From the NCBI GenBank assembly GCA_900108205.1, contig FNUU01000001.1, forward strand, positions 668,673-732,672: a stretch of 64,000 nucleotides of DNA, given 5' to 3'. Positions 36,511 through 44,669 of the stretch are shown here, piece by piece; positions within the stretch are counted from its first letter, which is position 1; each line of letters starts with the position of its first letter. Source of the DNA: Eubacterium ruminantium (GTDB lineage: Bacteria > Bacillota > Clostridia > Lachnospirales > Lachnospiraceae). Both the position numbers and the translations under genes were made by a program. A model generated the notes under the pieces. The model was given only the letters and a program-made list of their open reading frames with translations, had not been told where the DNA came from and ran no database searches.

Positions 36511-36516
36511 GCAATT

Positions 36517-36533
36517 ATTACATTTTTGTTACA
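36517..36533 (-). promoter_or_regulatory. WalR (YycF)-type box TGTAAC-N5-TGTAAT
   Basis: On the minus strand TGTAACAAAAATGTAAT lies 6 bp upstream of the -35. This matches the WalR consensus TGTWAH-N5-TGTWAH of Firmicutes exactly, and WalR mainly controls cell-wall hydrolases like the gene downstream. The walRK genes are not in the window. Confidence 0.65.
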
Positions 36534-36779
36534 AATCATTACGATTGTTACATTTTCTTGTAGTACATTTTGGTTTTATGTCTTATGATCCACTCCCAAA
36601 TTATTATCACAGATACCTGTAACACAACATCCTATGGTATACCAACCCCAAAATGATGTCGCCAACATATATTTATATAAACCAGCCGGACTAACATCCC
36701 TCCTGCATCTTATCGATTCCGGAATTTTATGAAGTATTCATATTTAGGACAATTTATATAGGTTTTGGGGATTATTAAA

Positions 36780-36808
36780 TTGTAAAATCTTTAACAATTT
36801 GATATAAT
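36780..36808 (+). promoter_or_regulatory. Sigma-A promoter of metY
   Basis: TTGTAA (36780-36785), 17-bp spacer, TATAAT (36803-36808). The leader to the ATG is only about 35 nt, too short for a SAM riboswitch or T-box. Confidence 0.75.
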
Positions 36809-36849
36809 GCGCTTAATTGTTATTTAGTATTTAACAGGAGGAATTAAAA

Positions 36850-38127
36850 ATGGAAAGAGAAACACTCAGTATTCATGCCGGATATGCACCAAAGAACGGC
36901 GAATCAAGACTTCTGCCTATCGTGCAGAGCACAACCTTTAAATATGACACAAGTGAAGATATGGGCAAGCTTTTCGACCTTGAAGCAAGCGGATACTTCT
37001 ATTCAAGACTCCAGAATCCTACCTGCGATAATGTAGCAGCCAAGATTGCAGCTCTTGAAGGCGGTACAGCAGCTATGCTTACAGGTTCCGGCCAGGCAGC
37101 ATCATTTTTCTCAACCTTCAATATTGCAGGCTGCGGCGACCATATCGTTGCTTCTTCTACAATATATGGAGGAACCTTCAATCTTTTCAATGTAACCATG
37201 AGAAAAATGGGTATCGATTTTACCTTTGTTGATCCGGATTGTTCAGATGAAGAGCTTGAAGCTGCATTTAAGCCAAATACAAAGGCTGTTTTCGGCGAAA
37301 CAATCGCTAACCCTGCTCTTATCATATTTGATATAGAAAGATTTGCAAACGCAGCTCATAAGCATGGCGTACCTCTTATCGTAGACAACACCTTCGCTAC
37401 TCCTATCAACTGCAGACCATTCGAATGGGGCGCGGACATCGTAATTCATTCAACAACCAAATACATGGATGGCCATGATGCTACAGTCGGCGGATGTATC
37501 GTTGATTCCGGAAGATTCGACTGGATGGCTCACAAGGATAAATTCCCTGGCCTTACAACTCCTGATGAATCATATCACGGTATCACATATGCAGAGAAAT
37601 TCGGCAAGGAAGGTGCATTTATCACAAAATGTACAGCACAGCTCATGCGTGACCTCGGTTCAGTTCAGGCCCCGATGAATGCATTTATCCTTAATCTTGG
37701 TCTTGAGTCTCTCCCACTTCGTATTGAAAGACACTGCAGAAATGCAGAGAAGGTTGCCGAGTTCCTTGAGAGCAGCGATAAGGTAGCATGGGTTAACTAT
37801 CCGGGACTTCCTGGCAACAAGTATTATGAGAGAGCAAAGAAATACCTTCCAAACGGAAGCTGCGGAGTTATCTCCTTTGGTGTTAAGGGCGGACGTAAGG
37901 CTGCAGAGACCTTCATGAAGCATCTTAAGATCGGTATGATTGCTACTCACGTTGCCGATGCACGTACCTGCGTACTTCACCCTGCTTCATCTACGCACAG
38001 ACAGCTTACAGATGAAGAACTTATTGCAGCAGGCGTAGGACCGGATCTTATCAGACTTTCAGTTGGTATAGAGAACGTAAATGACATCCTTGCAGATGTT
38101 AAGCAGGCTCTTGATGCTGTAGAATAA
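36850..38127 (+). CDS. metY: O-acetylhomoserine aminocarboxypropyltransferase / sulfhydrylase
   Basis: 425 residues, ATG with ACAGGAGG 8 nt upstream. A Cys/Met-metabolism PLP enzyme: LLPIVQSTTFKYDTSEDMG and SGYFYSRLQNPT at the N terminus, GSGQAA, IYGGTFNLF, VDNTFATP, and the PLP lysine in IHSTTKYMDGH. The length (above 420) and the SRLQNPT form fit MetY (homocysteine from O-acetylhomoserine plus sulfide) better than MetB or methionine gamma-lyase, which are near 390-400. It is monocistronic, with its own promoter and terminator. Confidence 0.92.
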   Translation: MERETLSIHAGYAPKNGESRLLPIVQSTTFKYDTSEDMGKLFDLEASGYFYSRLQNPTCDNVAAKIAALEGGTAAMLTGSGQAASFFSTFNIAGCGDHIVASSTIYGGTFNLFNVTMRKMGIDFTFVDPDCSDEELEAAFKPNTKAVFGETIANPALIIFDIERFANAAHKHGVPLIVDNTFATPINCRPFEWGADIVIHSTTKYMDGHDATVGGCIVDSGRFDWMAHKDKFPGLTTPDESYHGITYAEKFGKEGAFITKCTAQLMRDLGSVQAPMNAFILNLGLESLPLRIERHCRNAEKVAEFLESSDKVAWVNYPGLPGNKYYERAKKYLPNGSCGVISFGVKGGRKAAETFMKHLKIGMIATHVADARTCVLHPASSTHRQLTDEELIAAGVGPDLIRLSVGIENVNDILADVKQALDAVE

Positions 38128-38164
38128 TCATTAAATCAGAAAAAATTAATATTTTCAAAGACAT

Positions 38165-38194
38165 ACGGCCCGGAAGAAGTACCTTCCGGGCCGT
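38165..38194 (+). terminator. Terminator of metY
   Basis: 12-bp GC-rich stem ACGGCCCGGAAG/CTTCCGGGCCGT, loop of six, then TTTTT; 38 bp after the stop codon. Confidence 0.9.
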
Positions 38195-38354
38195 TTTTGA
38201 CTTTCCATCATAATCTTTTAAGTTATCCACCTATACTATCTGTTCTACCCAGATTTTTACAAGTATTTCTCAATCCCGCATTGTTCTACTATGCATTTAA
38301 AATATATACCTATCATTATTTTCCCTTTATTTGATAAAACCATTTAAATTTCAC

Positions 38355-39533
38355 CTATAAACTCTGCTTATAGATTGCCAGCATATCCTCTTCATAAAGC
38401 ACCTTTGCAGAACCCATTTTACCGCCTACTCCTGCAGCACATTTATGAGCCATATCAGCATACTCTTCTTCTGTAGGATCTACTCCCAGTTCACGGAGAT
38501 TAGTAGGCATGTTGATACTTCTGTAGAAATCCTCCATAGCTTCTATACCGCGCACCGCAATCTCTTCGTCAGTTCCTACAGCTTCAACTCCCATAACATT
38601 CAGAGCGAATTTTTTAAAACGAGGGAGACAGTCCTTATATACATATCTTGCCCAGGTTCCCCATAATGCAGCCAATCCTGCGCCATGAGCAACATCATAC
38701 AGACCGCCCAGTTCATGCTCAAGTTTATGTGTTGCCCAATCGCCGCCATCATTACCGCATCCTGTAAGGCCGTTATGTGAAAGACTTCCGGCCCACATAA
38801 CCTCGGCACGTGCATCATAATTCTCAGGTTCATCTCGAAGTATAACTGCATTTTTCATTACGGTACGAAGCAGTCCCTCTGCCAGCGCATCAGTAAGTTC
38901 CATATTACCGCCATTTGAAAAATATCTTTCCATGGTGTGCATCATAATATCAGTACATCCACAGGCAGTCTGATAATCCGGCAGAGTCATGGTAAGCACC
39001 GGATTCATGATTGCAAACTTAGGTCGTCCGAAATCACTGCTGTAGCCTCTCTTTACAAGCCCTTCCTCCTTAGTGATAACTGAAGAACTGCTCATTTCAC
39101 TGCCTGTTGCAGACATTGTAAGTATTACGCCGAGCGGAAGACATCCCGTTGCCTGACGTTTATAATCATAAAAATCCCAGACATCGCCATCATTTGCAAC
39201 ACCATATCCTATAGCCTTGGCAGAATCTATGGCACTGCCTCCGCCTACCGCAAGTATGAAATCAACACCTTCCCTTTTGCAAAGCTCTATTCCTTCATAT
39301 ACAAGGCTGAGATGCGGATTCGGAACCGCTCCTCCGAGTGTAACAAAGTTTATCCCTGCCTCCTCAAGAATATCTGTAACCTTTTTTAGAAGTCCTGAAC
39401 GAACAACACTTCCTCCTCCATAATGAATAAGAACCTTAGTACCCCCAAATTCTTTAATAAGGTCTGCGACCTGTTTCTCTGTATCTTTGCCAAATATCAC
39501 CTTCGTTGGTGTGAAATACTTAAAATCAAACAT
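38355..39533 (-). CDS. Iron-containing (NADPH-dependent butanol-type) alcohol dehydrogenase
   Basis: 392 residues of the BdhA/YqdH group: FTPTKVIFGKDTE start, VGGGSAIDSAKAIG, LTMSATGSEMSSSSVI, metal ligands in CTDIMMHTMERYF and HKLEHELGGLYDVAHGAGLA. It would reduce aldehydes such as butyraldehyde with NAD(P)H in fermentation. ATG with GGAGGGG upstream. It follows repeat family A copy 3 on the same strand, so its promoter lies in or beyond the 100 bp between them, where I see no clear consensus. Confidence 0.92.
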   Translation of the reverse strand: MFDFKYFTPTKVIFGKDTEKQVADLIKEFGGTKVLIHYGGGSVVRSGLLKKVTDILEEAGINFVTLGGAVPNPHLSLVYEGIELCKREGVDFILAVGGGSAIDSAKAIGYGVANDGDVWDFYDYKRQATGCLPLGVILTMSATGSEMSSSSVITKEEGLVKRGYSSDFGRPKFAIMNPVLTMTLPDYQTACGCTDIMMHTMERYFSNGGNMELTDALAEGLLRTVMKNAVILRDEPENYDARAEVMWAGSLSHNGLTGCGNDGGDWATHKLEHELGGLYDVAHGAGLAALWGTWARYVYKDCLPRFKKFALNVMGVEAVGTDEEIAVRGIEAMEDFYRSINMPTNLRELGVDPTEEEYADMAHKCAAGVGGKMGSAKVLYEEDMLAIYKQSL

Positions 39534-39637
39534 AGTTTTGCCCCTCCATAACTTTAATTCGGCTCATTGATAGATATTCGTCGAATATCCGCATTAATCC
39601 GCTAACAATCCATGCATCTGCCCGGCTTCTCTTTTTT

Positions 39638-39806
39638 TGTGTAGATAACCGACTTCGTCGGTCCATCATCTCGTGACTCCGTCACTCGATGATGGATATT
39701 CGCCCAATGCCTGCTACTGAATATATACAACCATCACTTCATGTGACTCCGTCACCTGGTGATGGTTGCATATATTCATGCAGTCGCTCGGCTCATTATC
39801 AACACA
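39638..39806. repeat. Structured repeat family A, copy 3 (169 nt)
   Basis: Outer stem TGTGTAGAT (39638-39646) with ATCAACACA (39798-39806), extended by the flanking TTTTTT and AAAAAA. Inner hairpins are ACCGAC-TTC-GTCGGT, ATCATC..GTGAC-TCC-GTCAC..GATGAT and a long arm AACCATCAC/GTGATGGTT that nests another GTGAC-TCC-GTCAC. The changes in the first hairpin relative to copy 1 (GCTGAC/GTCAGC) are compensatory on both arms. CGGCTCATTGAT at about 39562-39573 may be a remnant of a further copy. Confidence 0.78.
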
Positions 39807-39813
39807 AAAAAGC

Positions 39814-39843
39814 GACCGTATTAATTATAACATTAATACGGTC
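39814..39843 (-). terminator. Terminator of the metal-ATPase operon
   Basis: 12-bp stem GACCGTATTAAT/ATTAATACGGTC, loop of six, then GCTTTTTTGTG on the minus strand; 9 bp after the P-type ATPase stop. Its T-tract is shared with the edge of repeat family A copy 3. Confidence 0.85.
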
Positions 39844-39852
39844 ACTGTACCA

Positions 39853-41754
39853 TCACTTTATCCGCAGAGCTCTGGTAGCATTCAGCACTGCTATAACCAT
39901 AACTCCGACATCCGCAAATATAGCTATCCACATATTAGCGATTCCCAGCGCTCCAAGGATGAGACAGAGCACCTTAACGCCAATTGCAAAAATAATATTC
40001 TGTCTTACTATACCAAGAGTTTTTGCTGAAATCCTTCTTGCCAGTGAAATCTTGGCCGGATCATCATCCATAAGGACAATGTCCGCTGCTTCAATAGCTG
40101 CATCCGAACCCAGACCACCCATGGCGATTCCGATATCTGCACGCATAAGAACCGGTGCATCATTTATTCCATCACCACAGAATGCTGTCTTGTCTTTCCC
40201 ATTAGAATTCTCAAGAAGCTTCTCAACCTCTGATACCTTATCACCCGGAAGCAGTTCACTGAGGTATGAATCCACTCCAATGGTCTTTGCCACTCTGTTT
40301 GCAGCCTTCTCAGCATCTCCTGTCAGCATAATGGTTCTGATTCCATCTGCCTTTAACATAGAAATAGCCTTAGCTGTATTTTCCTTTATAACATCCGATA
40401 TAACTATGCATCCGGCATAAATTCCGTCAACCGCAACATAAACCACTGTACCCTCATCATGTGAAGAGCTTATCTGTACATTACTGCGGTTCATGAGCTT
40501 TTCATTTCCAACAAGAATTCTTCTTCCGAATACCTCTGCAGAAACACCATGGCCTGCAATCTCTTCGATATCCAACACATTTTCCAGAAGAAGCTCCTTG
40601 CCGTAAGCCTTTTTCAGACTAAGGCTGATCGGATGGCTCGATGAAATCTCCGCATATGCTGCATCCCTGAGAAGTTCATCTGAAGATATGCCTGTCTCAG
40701 GATAAATACCTGTCACCTCAAATACACCCTTTGTAAGAGTGCCTGTTTTATCAAATACTATTGTCTTTGCATCCGCAAGCGCCTCGAGATAATTTGCCCC
40801 CTTCACAAGGATTCCCCTGGAAGAAGCACATCCTATCCCTCCAAAGAAGCTGAGCGGCACAGATATAACAACTGCACATGGACAGCTGATTACAAGAAAT
40901 GTCAATGCTCTGAATATCCAGCTGCTCCACATCGGACTATATCCGAAGATGAGCCTTGCTACCGGCGGGATCACCGCAAGTATAAGAGCACTGTAACATA
41001 CTATCGGAGTATAGAACCTTGCAAATTTGGAAATGAAATTCTCTGCCCTTGCCTTCTTCAGACTGGAATTCTCCACGAGATCCAGTATCTTTGAAACTGT
41101 AGACTCACCAAATTCTTTGGTGGTTCTTATCTTGATCATACCGGAGCTGTTGATGCATCCGCTGATTATCTCATCACCCTCTCCGGCAGTTCTTGGAACA
41201 GATTCTCCGGTAAGTGCACTTGTGTCAAGGCTTGTTCTTCCCTCAATGATAATTCCGTCAATAGGGACTTTTTCTCCGGGATTAATAATAAGAACCGATC
41301 CAATCTCAACATCATCCGGATCAACCTCTTCAACAGTACCGTCTTCATTCAGAAGATTTGCCGAATCAGGCCTGATATCCATAAGACTGACTATGTTCTG
41401 CCTGCTCTTGCCAACAGCTATACTTTGGAAAAGCTCGCCGATCTGATAGAAGAGCATAACAGCGACACCCTCTTCATATTCTCCAAGAACCATGGCTCCA
41501 ACCGTTGCTACAGCCATAAGAAAGTTTTCATCAAAGACCTGTCCCTTTAATATTCCCTTTATTGCCTTCTTTAAAACATCATATCCAACGATCAAGTAAG
41601 CCGTCATATATAATGGCAGTGAAATAAACCATGGCATCAGATCTTTAGATATATGCTCTATGATCATCAGAGCTGCAACAATAATAAATGCCGCTATCAC
41701 TCTGTATAGATTTTTTTTCTGTTTTTTATTTAGTGAAAACCCTTCATTAATCAA
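39853..41754 (-). CDS. Heavy-metal translocating P1B-type ATPase (Cd/Zn/Pb class)
   Basis: About 633 residues from a TTG at 41754, 7 nt after GGAG and overlapping the HMA gene stop; the frame also has ATGs at 41772 and 41844 inside that gene. Motifs: SCPCAVVIS (metal-site CPC in a membrane helix), TGES, DKTGTLTKG phosphorylation site, HP in SSHPISLS, and GDGINDAPVL. Eight membrane helices are expected. There is no metal-binding domain at its N terminus because that domain is encoded by the preceding small gene. With the ArsR-type repressor it forms an export system for Cd/Zn/Pb-like cations. Copper is less likely given the repressor type. Confidence 0.92.
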   Translation of the reverse strand: MINEGFSLNKKQKKNLYRVIAAFIIVAALMIIEHISKDLMPWFISLPLYMTAYLIVGYDVLKKAIKGILKGQVFDENFLMAVATVGAMVLGEYEEGVAVMLFYQIGELFQSIAVGKSRQNIVSLMDIRPDSANLLNEDGTVEEVDPDDVEIGSVLIINPGEKVPIDGIIIEGRTSLDTSALTGESVPRTAGEGDEIISGCINSSGMIKIRTTKEFGESTVSKILDLVENSSLKKARAENFISKFARFYTPIVCYSALILAVIPPVARLIFGYSPMWSSWIFRALTFLVISCPCAVVISVPLSFFGGIGCASSRGILVKGANYLEALADAKTIVFDKTGTLTKGVFEVTGIYPETGISSDELLRDAAYAEISSSHPISLSLKKAYGKELLLENVLDIEEIAGHGVSAEVFGRRILVGNEKLMNRSNVQISSSHDEGTVVYVAVDGIYAGCIVISDVIKENTAKAISMLKADGIRTIMLTGDAEKAANRVAKTIGVDSYLSELLPGDKVSEVEKLLENSNGKDKTAFCGDGINDAPVLMRADIGIAMGGLGSDAAIEAADIVLMDDDPAKISLARRISAKTLGIVRQNIIFAIGVKVLCLILGALGIANMWIAIFADVGVMVIAVLNATRALRIK

Positions 41755-41968
41755 GATAAATCTCCATGTCATCTTCAACCTTCTTGCAGTTCTTTCTGGC
41801 TTCCTGCATAACAGCTGCAGGATCTGCACCTTCCTCAAACTCAACCTTAACCTTAAGAGTCATAAAACTGAGAGATGCATCCTTAACGCCCTCTGTATTC
41901 TTGATTGCTTCCTGCATCTTTTCTGCGCATGCTGCACAGTCAACGTCTACCTTATATGTCTTCTTCAT
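41747..41968 (-). CDS. Stand-alone HMA metal-binding protein
   Basis: 73 residues, ATG with GGAGG 9 nt upstream. One ferredoxin-like HMA domain with the metal-binding pair DCAACAEKM at residues 9-17, close to the N-terminal domain of CadA/ZntA. It is translationally coupled to the ATPase gene and acts as a detached metal-binding domain or chaperone delivering ions to the pump. Confidence 0.9.
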   Translation of the reverse strand: MKKTYKVDVDCAACAEKMQEAIKNTEGVKDASLSFMTLKVKVEFEEGADPAAVMQEARKNCKKVEDDMEIYLD

Positions 41969-42016
41969 CTTATTAATCCTCCATATTTTATCATTTGATA
42001 TTTATATATATAATTA

Positions 42017-42041
42017 TATGACAAGCAAATACTGCTTCTCA
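42017..42041 (+). repeat. Degenerate fragment of repeat family B
   Basis: GACAAGCAAATACTGCTTCTCATAA resembles GAGAAGCAAATACCGCATCTCATAA at 54744, differing at three positions. It lies in the 130-bp gap between the arsR-type gene and the HMA gene. The rest of the element is missing. Confidence 0.35.
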
Positions 42042-42098
42042 TAATCATCAGAACTGTCGTTCCTATAACATCTTAATATCTGCCGGTTCACAACATAC

Positions 42099-42458
42099 TT
42101 ATTTTTCTGTAAGCTCGTCCAAATGCTCCATTCCGAGGCTGAGTATCATTCGTACATGATCATCATCCAATGAATAATACATACTCTTTCCCGCTCTCCT
42201 GAACTTTACCAGCTTGGCATCCTTCAGTATTCTAAGCTGATGACTGACGGTTGACTGGCTGAGATTCAGTATCTTGGAGATTTCTCCGACATTTAATTCC
42301 GTATCAAACATAGAATATAAAATCTTTATTCTGGTGGAATCTCCAAATATCCTGAAAGTATCCGAAAGGTCATATAAAGCCTCTTCATCAGGCATATTCT
42401 CCATGACCTTCTTTACAAGTTCAGCATGCTCTTCACTTATTATTTCATTCTCCTTCAT
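42099..42458 (-). CDS. ArsR/SmtB-family metal-responsive repressor (CadC-like)
   Basis: 119 residues from the ATG at 42458 (AGGAGG 5 nt upstream; 20 further upstream codons are unlikely to be used). Winged helix: FGDSTRIKILYSMF, LNVGEISKILNLSQSTVSHQLRILKDAKLVKFRRAGKSMYYSL. The C-terminal helix has DDDHVRMILSLGMEHLDE, with Asp/His residues placed like the alpha-5 metal site of SmtB/CzrA, pointing to Zn/Cd/Co sensing. It represses its own operon through the palindrome overlapping the -10 upstream. Confidence 0.92.
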   Translation of the reverse strand: MKENEIISEEHAELVKKVMENMPDEEALYDLSDTFRIFGDSTRIKILYSMFDTELNVGEISKILNLSQSTVSHQLRILKDAKLVKFRRAGKSMYYSLDDDHVRMILSLGMEHLDELTEK

Positions 42459-42556
42459 ATAACCTCCTGTATCTTCTGTTAAATACATGCACTCTTCATT
42501 TTCTGATAAAAACAGCACCTGATATATTATTTACGCTTTTATATGTTTGTCTGTTC

Positions 42557-42576
42557 ATATGAAAGTATATTCATAT
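42557..42576. promoter_or_regulatory. Operator palindrome of the ArsR-type repressor
   Basis: Perfect 7-bp inverted repeat ATATGAA-N6-TTCATAT. The central six bases are the -10 hexamer of the operon promoter, so a bound repressor would block RNA polymerase directly. A similar ATATGAA..TTCAT half-site pattern continues to 42583. Confidence 0.7.
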
Positions 42577-42592
42577 ATCATTCATTTGTCAA
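42564..42592 (-). promoter_or_regulatory. Promoter of the arsR-HMA-ATPase operon
   Basis: Minus strand TTGACA (42592-42587), 17-bp spacer, TATACT (42569-42564): a near-perfect sigma-A promoter overlapping the operator palindrome. Confidence 0.8.
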
Positions 42593-42774
42593 CACCTTAT
42601 TTAATAATTTTGTATTTTTCTCTTATGTCATATTTTTATATATCAACTTCCTGATAATTATGCTATACTGTTGTAGTTGTGAATTATTATAAAAAATATA
42701 TGTGCGTTGACAGATTATATATATCTTGCATTTGCCAATTATTAAACTGTCAATATTAATAAATGAGGTTACAA

Positions 42775-44085
42775 ATGAAATATTCCAATAATAAAAATCT
42801 ATCTAAAAAGATTGCGGCCGCAGCCAGGGTTGATGAACGCAACAAGGATATTTCCGCTGCTGATAAGAAAAAAAATAAGACCGATACTGTTACATCACCT
42901 GCTAAGAACAGTAAAGAGGGCGAAAGAAAGGCCCGAAAGAAAGAAAGTATCCTTTCTCTCCTGAAACCTCTTCTTACACCATACTGGATAGTTTTTTCGG
43001 TTATGATAGTTCTGATCTTCGTATTAAGTATACTTACCCGATCAGAAAGCTTCTGTAATTCATTTACCGCAAATGTACTGCCATTCTTCCTTAATACCTA
43101 CGGAAGATTCTCTGGTCTCTTTCCATTCTCTTTCGGAGAAGTATTGCTGATACTTATGTTTCCGGTATTATTTGCAGCCGTCACTTTGATCATACTATTC
43201 TTCTTCATGAAGCATCGTGATGGTTTTAGAAAGCTCTTTAAGTACTTTTTCAGAAGTCTTATGATGATCATCTTATCAGTTATCCTGATAATGACCATGA
43301 ACTGCTCTATTCCTTATGGCTGCTCCGAACTGGCAATAAAGAAGAATGCACCTACATATTCTGTTGGAGAACTTGAAATCCTCAGAAATTATATCGTTGA
43401 AAAATGTAATGAATATGCCGAAAAGCTTCCAAGAAATGAAAATGGAAAGCTGATATACGATGACAGTGTTAAGGATATAACTAAAGAAGCCAAGCGTGTT
43501 ATGGAACTTCTTTCGGACACCTTCCCGCGACTGAAGGGCTATTATCCTGATATCAAGCCAATAAACCGTTCCGTACTTATGTCTCAGGCAGGGACCCTTG
43601 GAATATATTTTCCATTCTCGCTTGAAGCAAACTATAACAAATTAATGTACAAAATGAATTTTCCTGCGACCTTCTGTCATGAATACTCTCATCTGAAGGG
43701 TTATATGCAGGAGGATGAGTCAAACTTTATAGCATATCTGGCATGTCTCAGATCTGATGACGAATATTTCCAATACTCCGGATATCTGAGCGTTCTGTAT
43801 TATGTAAACAATGAATATTACAGCAACGTGTGCGAAGCAGATCCGACAAGATATGATAAGCAGCCGGAGATCAGCGATAAGGTAGCTCAGGATTCAGTTT
43901 TCCTTACCTCCGAGGCAAAGAAAAAGGTCGAGAAAGAAGCAGTCCTCGATACAGAAACAGTTCGCGAAGCCAGCGATAATTTCACTGAATCATATATGAC
44001 CTACTATGGTATTGAAGACGGAATGGCAAGCTATGGCAGAGTTACAGACCTGCTTCTTCAGTACTATGACGGAACATTATATTAA
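42775..44085 (+). CDS. DUF3810 membrane protein with HExxH motif
   Basis: 436 residues from the ATG at 42775 (AATGAGG 6 nt upstream; the ATG at 42763 contains that site). A basic N-terminal region of about 70 residues is followed by three membrane helices (about 72-90, 123-146, 162-178). The extracytoplasmic domain contains FCHEYSHLKGYMQEDESNFIAYLAC: HEYSH at about residues 302-306 with a downstream DE is a zincin-type metalloprotease signature. This is the pattern of the DUF3810 family, whose substrate is unknown. It is monocistronic, and a bidirectional terminator follows. Confidence 0.82.
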   Translation: MKYSNNKNLSKKIAAAARVDERNKDISAADKKKNKTDTVTSPAKNSKEGERKARKKESILSLLKPLLTPYWIVFSVMIVLIFVLSILTRSESFCNSFTANVLPFFLNTYGRFSGLFPFSFGEVLLILMFPVLFAAVTLIILFFFMKHRDGFRKLFKYFFRSLMMIILSVILIMTMNCSIPYGCSELAIKKNAPTYSVGELEILRNYIVEKCNEYAEKLPRNENGKLIYDDSVKDITKEAKRVMELLSDTFPRLKGYYPDIKPINRSVLMSQAGTLGIYFPFSLEANYNKLMYKMNFPATFCHEYSHLKGYMQEDESNFIAYLACLRSDDEYFQYSGYLSVLYYVNNEYYSNVCEADPTRYDKQPEISDKVAQDSVFLTSEAKKKVEKEAVLDTETVREASDNFTESYMTYYGIEDGMASYGRVTDLLLQYYDGTLY

Positions 44086-44212
44086 TTATTTTCATCATTA
44101 CAATGACAACGACATGAGACAGACTGCTCCGCGATCTATCTCATGTCGCACACTCATCGTATACATTTGCCTCTGGCACAAGCTTTGCATGTGCATGACT
44201 CGTTCGGTACGT

Positions 44213-44250
44213 AAAAAGACATTCACGTTACATTAACGGAATGTCTTTTT
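44213..44250. terminator. Bidirectional terminator
   Basis: 12-bp stem AAAAAGACATTC/GAATGTCTTTTT with an inner CGTTA/TAACG pairing, between convergent genes. Just upstream, at about 44110-44148, CGACATGAG/CTCATGTCG forms another hairpin of unknown role. Confidence 0.85.
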
Positions 44251-44257
44251 TAATGCC

Positions 44258-44494
44258 TTAAATATTAGATAATGTTTCAATTACCGGTTCATGCCACAAA
44301 TCCTTCTTACCAAACATTTTGTCAACACGATACAGAAAATACGTTGGTCCATTACTGAAGATATAATACATCTGTTTTTTTGTCTCCAGCATGTAATGAA
44401 CATCATCGCATGCAAATCGTTTGATATAACCGGACTTCAACGACTCAGGAACCGATACCATTTTATATTTCTTAACCGCCTGAGGAACATTCAT
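44258..44494 (-). CDS. Small protein of unknown function
   Basis: 78 residues, ATG with GAAGGTG about 7 nt upstream, ended by the bidirectional terminator at 44213-44250. Aromatic and basic (MYYIFSNGPTYFLYRVDKMFGKKDLWH), with no Cys pair, signal peptide or membrane helix. I recognise no family. Its upstream region has two TTTTGTCAT repeats (minus strand, 44592-44618) 17 bp apart, which may be regulator half-sites. Confidence 0.65.
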   Translation of the reverse strand: MNVPQAVKKYKMVSVPESLKSGYIKRFACDDVHYMLETKKQMYYIFSNGPTYFLYRVDKMFGKKDLWHEPVIETLSNI

Positions 44495-44669
44495 ACTTAT
44501 TCACCTTCTATCCCTATATTTTACCCAAATAGTAATCGTTTGGGCCTGTAAAAGTCATACTTCCCCTCTGCGTCTTCCCTAAGGACGCAATATGACAAAA
44601 TGCTCAAAATGACAAAAACTTTAAATTTATTTTATACAATAATACCCTTATTGGCAATATATATTTAAT

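Larger units (their letters stand above)
36412..36849. other. Divergent intergenic region between the wall hydrolase and metY
   Basis: 438 bp. The left part holds the hydrolase promoter and WalR-type box (36482-36533), the right end the metY promoter (36780-36808). In between there is no gene. An inverted pair CCCCAAAA (about 36646) and TTTTGGGG (about 36764) is about 110 bp apart, and could be coincidental. Confidence 0.5.

Noticed and set aside
36809-36849. SAM riboswitch or S-box for metY
   Set aside because: Only about 35 nt separate the predicted transcription start from the ATG.
41747-41844. Frameshift joining the HMA protein and the P-type ATPase
   Set aside because: The HMA gene has its own good start and ends normally, and the ATPase has a coupled TTG start; separate HMA and ATPase genes are common in Clostridia.
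44258-44494. Toxin-antitoxin member
   Set aside because: The 78-residue protein has no partner gene and no recognised toxin or antitoxin motif.
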